Assembly (NCBI GenBank): GCA_017465025.1
Contig: JAFTXM010000034.1
Span: 1-52,746 of the forward strand
Length of the DNA: 52,746 nucleotides
Source: Oscillospiraceae bacterium
GTDB taxonomy: Bacteria > Bacillota > Clostridia > Oscillospirales > Oscillospiraceae
Direction: 5' to 3'
Within the stretch, counting starts at the first letter, position 1. Each line of letters begins with the position of its first letter. Both the position numbers and the translations under genes were made by a program. The notes under the pieces are model-generated. The model was not told the DNA's origin, made no database searches, and saw only the letters and a program-made list of their open reading frames with translations. This document shows positions 47,857 to 52,746 of this stretch, one piece after another.

Positions 47857-49350
47857 TTATTTCTCAAAATCGTTGAGGCGTCTGTAGGTGGCGGTATACT
47901 CTTTAAGCTTCTTTGCAAGCTTTTTATCCGCAGCTCCGGGCAGCATACGCCAGCGCCAGTTGCCGTAGGGATTGCCGGGGGTGTTCATGCGGCAGGTACC
48001 GGGCAGCTGGAGAAGATCCTGCATCTGCATGACAAAAAGCTGGGAACCGGTGGACATACCGGCGCGGATAAGACCCCAGCACCAGCCCTCGTCCTCGGTA
48101 ATGTGCATGTACTTCTGGGCAAACTTCTTGTCGTCCTTGCCGGTGGTTTTCAGCCAGCCCATAATGGTGTCATTGTCGTGGGTGCCGATGTAGCAGACAC
48201 TGTCATAGTCGCACTGGTGGGGCAGATAGTCGGAATCGCCGTGGGCGTCAAAGGCAAATTGCAGCACTCTCATGCCGGGGAAGCCGGAATCACGCACAAG
48301 GTTTTTCACTGCATCGGTCATGTAACCCAAGTCCTCTGCGATAAAGCGCAGGCCTCTGAACCAGGAGGAGAGCACGCCCACAAGGCTCATGCCGGGGCCG
48401 GGCATCCACTGGCCGTTTCTTGCGGTCTCATCGCCGTAGGGAACTGCCCAGTAGCTCTCAAAGCCGCGGAAATGGTCGATGCGGATAACATCGTAGAGCT
48501 GGCCTGCGCCGTCCACGCGGCGTATCCACCAGCCGTAGCCGTCGTTGCGCATGCGCTCCCAGTGGTAGATGGGGTTGCCCCAGAGCTGACCGTCCTCGGT
48601 AAAGGCATCGGGGGGACAGCCTGCCACCACGGTGGGCACATTGTTTTCATCCAGCAGGAAGAAGTGAGGCTCGCTCCACACATCGGCAGAGTCCAGCGCC
48701 ACGTAGATGGGGATGTCGCCTATGAACTGTATGCCTTTTTCGTGGGCATAGCTGCGCAGAGCATCCCACTGGCGGAAGAACAGAAACTGCACAAACTCAT
48801 AAAACTCCACCTCGTCAGAGAGGGTGAGCCGGTACTGAGCAACAGAGTCGGGTCTGTGGAGGCGGATGCCCTCATCGGGCCACTCGGTCCAGCTGACCAT
48901 GCCGAAGCGGGCCTTAACCGCCATGTAAAGGGCGTAGTTTTCAAGCCAGAGCTTGGAGGCACGGAAGGCGGCAAATTCCTCGGCAAAGGGCTTGCGTCCA
49001 CGCTCGTAGGCAAGTCTCAGCACCTTGAAGCGGCTTTCGTAGATTGCGCCGTAGTCAACGCTCTCAGGGTCGCTGCCCCACTCGATACCCTCAAGGTCGG
49101 TTTTCTTGAGAAGCTTGTCCTTTATCAAAAGGTCAAGGTCGATATAGTAGGGGTTGCCCGCGTAGGTGGAGAAGGAGGCGTAGGGGCTGTCACCGTAGCT
49201 GGTGGGGCCAAGGGGCAGCAGCTGCCAGTATTTCTGACCGGCGGCGCTGAGAAAGTCGATAAAATCGTATGCACATTTGCCCATGGTACCTATGCCATAG
49301 TTGGAGGGCAGGGAGGAAAGGGGCATTAGCACACCGCTGTAACGTTTCAT
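47857..49350 (-). CDS. malQ: 4-alpha-glucanotransferase (amylomaltase, GH77)
   Basis: A 497-residue cytoplasmic enzyme that rearranges maltodextrins by moving alpha-1,4-glucan segments. GH77 catalytic residues are in place: nucleophile Asp292 in IRIDHFRGFESYW and acid/base Glu339 in FIAEDLGYMT, with the stabilising Asp in GTHDNDTIMGW. SLPSNYGIGTMG and WQLLPLGPTSYGDSPYASFSTYAGNPYYIDL are the N-terminal blocks. This is the short, Thermus-type amylomaltase. The ATG at 49350 has CAGGAG 5 bases upstream. It lies downstream of a sugar importer on the same strand, which suggests that the imported substrate is a maltooligosaccharide. Confidence 0.95.
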   Translation of the reverse strand: MKRYSGVLMPLSSLPSNYGIGTMGKCAYDFIDFLSAAGQKYWQLLPLGPTSYGDSPYASFSTYAGNPYYIDLDLLIKDKLLKKTDLEGIEWGSDPESVDYGAIYESRFKVLRLAYERGRKPFAEEFAAFRASKLWLENYALYMAVKARFGMVSWTEWPDEGIRLHRPDSVAQYRLTLSDEVEFYEFVQFLFFRQWDALRSYAHEKGIQFIGDIPIYVALDSADVWSEPHFFLLDENNVPTVVAGCPPDAFTEDGQLWGNPIYHWERMRNDGYGWWIRRVDGAGQLYDVIRIDHFRGFESYWAVPYGDETARNGQWMPGPGMSLVGVLSSWFRGLRFIAEDLGYMTDAVKNLVRDSGFPGMRVLQFAFDAHGDSDYLPHQCDYDSVCYIGTHDNDTIMGWLKTTGKDDKKFAQKYMHITEDEGWCWGLIRAGMSTGSQLFVMQMQDLLQLPGTCRMNTPGNPYGNWRWRMLPGAADKKLAKKLKEYTATYRRLNDFEK

Positions 49351-49407
49351 AAAAACTCCTGTCTGCCGCGTTGGAAACACTCAGCCCCCATCAGCGGCGA
49401 TTTACGG

Positions 49408-49430
49408 CAGGGCCCGCAAAGCGAGCCCTG
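49408..49430 (-). repeat. Hairpin between permease and malQ
   Basis: On the minus strand CAGGGCTCGC, loop TTT, GCGGGCCCTG form a 10-base stem with one G-T wobble. There is no T-run, so it is likely an mRNA processing or stability element, not a terminator. Confidence 0.6.
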
Positions 49431-49441
49431 TGACCTGTTTA

Positions 49442-50293
49442 TTAACCCTTGACTGCGCCGGCTGCAACACCCTTGATGATGTGCTTCTGGCAGGTCAGGT
49501 AGAAGACGATAACGGGAATGATGCTCATGAGGATGAGGGCCATGGTAGCGCCCAGATCCACTGTGCCATAGCTTCCCTTCAGGTACTGGACATGGATGGG
49601 GATGGTGCGGTACTCGTTGATGTCCAGAACAAGGTAGGGCAGCAGGTAGTCGTTCCAGACCCACATTATCTCGAGAATGGCCACGGAGATCATGGTGGGC
49701 TTGAGCATGGGGAGAACAACCAGGAAGAAGGTACGGACAGGGCCGCAGCCGTCAATGTTGGCGGCCTCTTCTATCTCAAGGGGAATGGACTTTACAAAGC
49801 CGGTGAACATGAACACCGCAAGACCTGCGCCAAAGCCCAGATATACGATGGGAATTGTCCAGGGGGTGTTGAGCTTGAGCACGTCCGCGGTCTTGGAGAG
49901 GGTGAACATGACCATCTGGAAGGGAACCACCATGGAGAAAACGCAGGCGAAGTAAACGATCTTGCAGAAAAGGGAGTTTACGCGGTTTATATACCATGCG
50001 GCCATGGAGGTGCACATGATGATAAGGAAGGTGGAGAGCAGGGTGATGACAAGGCTGTAAAGGGCGGACTTGTAGAAGGGGTAGTTGCCGAAGGTCATGC
50101 CCTTTATAAAGTTGTCCCAACCGGCAAACATCTCGCCACCGGGCCACGCGAAGGTGTCGGTCTTGACGAAGGTGTTGAGCTTGAAGGAGTTGAGCACAAC
50201 CATGAAAACGGGGATTACGTAGATTACACAGAGAACCGCAAAGAAGATACTTACAGCGGTCTTTATTTTTTTGGCGGAGCTGAGGTTGTTCAT
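49442..50293 (-). CDS. ABC sugar transporter permease (MalG type)
   Basis: A 283-residue permease. The first helix is TAVSIFFAVLCVIYVIPVFMVVLNSFK and the EAA loop is EAANIDGCGPVRTFFLVVLPMLKP. The C-terminus ends CQKHIIKGVAAGAVKG. Its start codon shares one base with the stop of the MalF-type partner (TAATG), so they are made together. Hairpins lie on both sides of the permease pair. The neighbourhood of malQ suggests a maltodextrin substrate. Confidence 0.88.
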   Translation of the reverse strand: MNNLSSAKKIKTAVSIFFAVLCVIYVIPVFMVVLNSFKLNTFVKTDTFAWPGGEMFAGWDNFIKGMTFGNYPFYKSALYSLVITLLSTFLIIMCTSMAAWYINRVNSLFCKIVYFACVFSMVVPFQMVMFTLSKTADVLKLNTPWTIPIVYLGFGAGLAVFMFTGFVKSIPLEIEEAANIDGCGPVRTFFLVVLPMLKPTMISVAILEIMWVWNDYLLPYLVLDINEYRTIPIHVQYLKGSYGTVDLGATMALILMSIIPVIVFYLTCQKHIIKGVAAGAVKG

Positions 50294-51183
50294 TACTGCT
50301 GTACCTCCTTTTTACGGGTAGCGGAGAGCTGGGCAAGGCCGATGCCTGCAACCAGAATGAAGAACAATACTGCCTTGGCCTGTGCCACGCCTCTGGCGCT
50401 GGAGTTCTGACCGTAGAAGGTGTTGTAGATGTTGAGAGCCAGCATCTCTGTGGTGTGGACGGAGGTACCGTCGGGATTGATGATGTAGGGCAGACCGCCG
50501 GTGAGGGCCAGGTTCTGGTCAAAGAGCTTGAAGCCGTTGGTGAGGGTCAGGAACATGCAGATGGTGATGGAGGGCATGACATTGGGAATGGTGACCTTCC
50601 AGAGAGTCTGCCAGGGGGTTGCGCCGTCAATGCGGGCGGCCTCCAGCATATCCTCCGGTACGGCCTGAAGACCCGCTATGTAAATGATCATCATGTAGCC
50701 TATCTGCTGCCAGCACATCAATATTATAAGCCCCCAGAAGCCCCAGGTGCTGTCGGTGATGATGGAAGTGCCGTAGCGGCCGAGAAAACCGTCAAATATC
50801 ATGCTCCAGATGTAGCCGAGAACGATGCCGCCGATGAGGTTGGGCATGAAGAACACGGTGCGGAAAAGGTTTGCGCCGCGGATCTTCTGAGTCAGGGCGT
50901 AGGCCACTGCAAAGGCCAGCACGTTTATCAGTACCAGAGAAACGATGGCGAAAACTGCGGTGTAAGTGAAGGAATAACGGAAGCTTTCATCGGCAAAAGC
51001 CTTCACATAGTTGTCGATGCCTACCCAAGTCCATTTACTGGTGGTCTTGAACTTGCAGAAGGACAGGAAAAGTCCGTGGAGGAAGGGCCACACAAAGCCA
51101 ATGCAGAAAGCCGCCACCATGGGCAGCAGAAACAGCGCAAACCAGCGCCGGAGGCTTCTGCGCATCATAGTACTGTTGATCAT
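50293..51183 (-). CDS. ABC sugar transporter permease (MalF type)
   Basis: A 296-residue permease. The N-terminal MRRSLRRWFALFLLPMVAAFCIGFVWPFLHGLFLSFCKF is the first helix with the PFLHG marker, and the EAA loop is EAARIDGATPWQTLWKVTIPNVMP. I start it at 51183, where GGGAG lies 10 bases upstream; the longer frame from 51255 runs into the upstream hairpin and lacks a site. It shares one base with the next permease. Confidence 0.88.
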   Translation of the reverse strand: MINSTMMRRSLRRWFALFLLPMVAAFCIGFVWPFLHGLFLSFCKFKTTSKWTWVGIDNYVKAFADESFRYSFTYTAVFAIVSLVLINVLAFAVAYALTQKIRGANLFRTVFFMPNLIGGIVLGYIWSMIFDGFLGRYGTSIITDSTWGFWGLIILMCWQQIGYMMIIYIAGLQAVPEDMLEAARIDGATPWQTLWKVTIPNVMPSITICMFLTLTNGFKLFDQNLALTGGLPYIINPDGTSVHTTEMLALNIYNTFYGQNSSARGVAQAKAVLFFILVAGIGLAQLSATRKKEVQQ

Positions 51184-51256
51184 TTTTGCTTTTCTCCCGC
51201 TCGAAATAACATTTTTTTCCCCTGCCCCTCCTGCGGAGCCCGGGGACATATACAAG

Positions 51257-51281
51257 CGGGGCGAGCCATAAGCTCGCCCCG
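51257..51281 (-). repeat. Hairpin between binding protein and permease
   Basis: CGGGGCGAGC (51257-51266) pairs with GCTCGCCCCG (51272-51281) around a 5-base loop. The minus-strand sequence after it lacks a T-run, so it may stabilise the binding-protein mRNA or act as a weak terminator. Confidence 0.65.
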
Positions 51282-51319
51282 TGCGAGGGTAAATTAACTA
51301 AAGCGTATGCTCAGTCAAA

Positions 51320-52603
51320 TCAGCCGTTGGCTGCCTGATACTGAACTGCCCAGCCGTCAACGAAAGCGGTCTCAACAGTGGCCCAGGTCTCATCGGAGGG
51401 GTTGTTGTTGTACTCGTTCATGGCGGAAACTACAGCTGCGCGGTAAGCGTCAACATTGGGCTGGTAGTTGGTGGCCCACCACATGGTGTAGTGGCCGTTG
51501 GAAGCGTACTCGTTGGCATTGGCCAGGAAGGGGTTGGTGGAAACAGCGGAATTGGTGTAAGGCATGACACCGAAGGTGTCAACTGCAATGCGGGAAGCCT
51601 CAGCATCGGTAACGAGCCAGTACATGAAGTCGAGGGTAGCCTGGATGTCTTCCTCGGAAGCATCGCCGTTGACTGCCCAGTAGTTCTCGGTGCCGCAGTT
51701 CAGGCCAGCCATCTCTTCGCCTTCAACGCCGCAGTAGTAGGGGATCATGGTGAGGTCTTCAGCCTTCATGCCCTTGTCGGCCAGGCCGGACCACTCCCAG
51801 TTGCCCTGGCTGTAGAACACGGCTTCGCCGTTTGCAAACTCAGCCTGTGCATCAAAGCCGCCGGTAGCAAGCTCGGAAGGAGCAACGGTGCTGTTGTTGA
51901 TCATCAGATCCCACAGGTTGCGGTAGTTGTCCATGTAAGCGCCGGTGATGGTGGCGGGGCAGGAGGTCCATGCTTCGGGATCGTCAACGGACTCGTAGTA
52001 GTACTCGAGGTTGATGAGGTGGCCGGTGAAGCGCCAGCTGGAGGAACCGTCCATGCCGGCGGAGGTGAAGGCGGAGAAGCCCAGCTCGTCCTTGCGGGCG
52101 GTGATGTCTTCTGCAACTGCCTTGAGGGACTCGAAGTTGGTGATGTCAGAAACTTCGTAGCCTGCTTCCTTCAGCAGAGCCTTGTTGGTGATGATGCCGT
52201 AGCACTCATAGCAGTAGCCGATGGAGCAGAGCTTGCCATCTTCGTCATAGAGCATGTAAGCATCGGTGTTCAGCTCTTCTGCGATGGGGGTGCCGGTCAG
52301 GTCGTAGCAGTAATCTGCCCACTCATCAACGGCAGCCTGATTGCCAGCCACGAACAGGGTGGGGGCATCGGACTTGTCCATCTCGGAGGTGAGGGTCTGG
52401 TTGTAGGTGCCGGAAGCGGCGGTAACGACCTTGACCTCAACACCGGTCTCTTCGGTGTACATTGCGGCGATCTGCTGCAGAGCTTCGTCGGATTCGGGCT
52501 TGAAGTTGAGCCAGTAGACGGAACCTTCGTCAGCAGCGAAAGCAGCGGGGCACAGTGCAACGACCATGCACAGAACCAGCAGCATTGCAAGGGTCTTCTT
52601 CAT
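51320..52603 (-). CDS. ABC sugar-binding protein with a type I signal peptide
   Basis: A 427-residue family 1 binding protein. Unlike the two other binding proteins in the window, its signal MKKTLAMLLVLCMVVALCPAAFA|ADEG ends with an A-F-A type I cleavage motif and no lipobox, because Leu precedes each Cys. The mature part starts GSVYWLNFKPESDEALQQIAAMYTEETGVEVKVVTAASGTY and is rich in Trp and Tyr at the C-terminus (WWATNYQPNV), as in sugar binders. AAAGGAG lies 9 bases upstream of the ATG. It is followed by both permeases and malQ. How it remains at the cell is unclear: type I cleavage would release it unless the signal is kept. Confidence 0.85.
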   Translation of the reverse strand: MKKTLAMLLVLCMVVALCPAAFAADEGSVYWLNFKPESDEALQQIAAMYTEETGVEVKVVTAASGTYNQTLTSEMDKSDAPTLFVAGNQAAVDEWADYCYDLTGTPIAEELNTDAYMLYDEDGKLCSIGYCYECYGIITNKALLKEAGYEVSDITNFESLKAVAEDITARKDELGFSAFTSAGMDGSSSWRFTGHLINLEYYYESVDDPEAWTSCPATITGAYMDNYRNLWDLMINNSTVAPSELATGGFDAQAEFANGEAVFYSQGNWEWSGLADKGMKAEDLTMIPYYCGVEGEEMAGLNCGTENYWAVNGDASEEDIQATLDFMYWLVTDAEASRIAVDTFGVMPYTNSAVSTNPFLANANEYASNGHYTMWWATNYQPNVDAYRAAVVSAMNEYNNNPSDETWATVETAFVDGWAVQYQAANG

Positions 52604-52746
52604 TGTGTACGTTCTCCTTTAATAATTTGTTTTCCACTCAAGGTGGTGGTATCTTCACGCATAAATGCGGGAAAATCAGATTTTTCTCACCGATGCGCCA
52701 ATGCGCAGGGCGGGCTTTACAAGAAGGTGGCGGGTGGTTTTTTCAC
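52604..52746. other. Window end, no gene seen
   Basis: A stretch of 143 bases upstream of the binding-protein gene. It contains the ribosome binding site AAAGGAG (minus strand) and a small inverted repeat TGCGC-CAAT-GCGCA near 52695-52708. I find no convincing -35/-10 pair and no coding signal. The promoter is probably farther out, beyond the window or poorly matched. Confidence 0.5.

Overview
This window looks like part of the chromosome of a moderately GC-rich, anaerobic, endospore-forming Clostridia-type Firmicute, probably a gut Oscillospiraceae/Ruminococcaceae relative. The supporting signs are strong AGGAGG ribosome binding sites with frequent TTG/GTG starts, a ypeB spore-germination gene, a V-type ATPase operon of the Enterococcus/Clostridia order, many CUT1 sugar importers and RicT. 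Taxonomy is inferred; no rRNA is present. No tRNA, CRISPR array, insertion sequence or phage gene was seen, and no gene-free stretch exceeds 300 bases.

Layout. 1-308: end of a threonine aldolase. 348-10885: a sialic-acid (N-acetylneuraminate) scavenging locus. A leftward arm holds a ROK-like kinase, an SGNH esterase and a DUF624 membrane protein. A rightward arm holds an N-acylglucosamine 2-epimerase, an RpiR regulator, a solute-binding lipoprotein, two permeases, N-acetylneuraminate lyase and a D-2-hydroxyacid dehydrogenase. A GAAAA-N3-TTTTC palindrome recurs at both rightward promoters and is the likely RpiR operator. 10978-14544: a short leftward polysaccharide operon (DegT aminotransferase, Wzx-like flippase, family 2 glycosyltransferase). 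14702-19977: a complete ABC sugar importer whose binding protein has an extra C-terminal membrane helix, followed by a small beta-rich lipoprotein.

20039-26496: threonine/aspartate-family biosynthesis, with thrB, thrC and an HTH-ACT protein leftward, and hom, lysC and asd rightward. Together these cover aspartate to threonine. 26540-29613: an unknown lipoprotein and a PAP2 phosphatase with a 350-residue low-complexity tail. 29840-33539: holB-ricT, a YfcE-type phosphoesterase, and a three-gene operon of small unrecognised proteins (32596-33539), the best candidate here for an undescribed system. 33578-37391: a polyprenyl-phosphate sugar-1-phosphate transferase and trpS leftward, gltX rightward; trpS and gltX fire from promoters whose -35 boxes overlap on opposite strands. 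37461-38732: ypeB without sleB.

39029-47737: a nine-gene V-type ATPase operon (peripheral stalk, I, K, E, C, F, A, B, D); the K subunit carries the residues that bind Na+ in Enterococcus hirae. 47857-52603: a leftward maltodextrin-type unit (binding protein, two permeases, malQ). Of the three importers in the window only the 14702 operon has an ATPase, so the other two must borrow one.

Functions come from recognising family motifs by eye. Start codons were chosen from Shine-Dalgarno position and family N-termini, so several genes are shorter than the longest possible frame.
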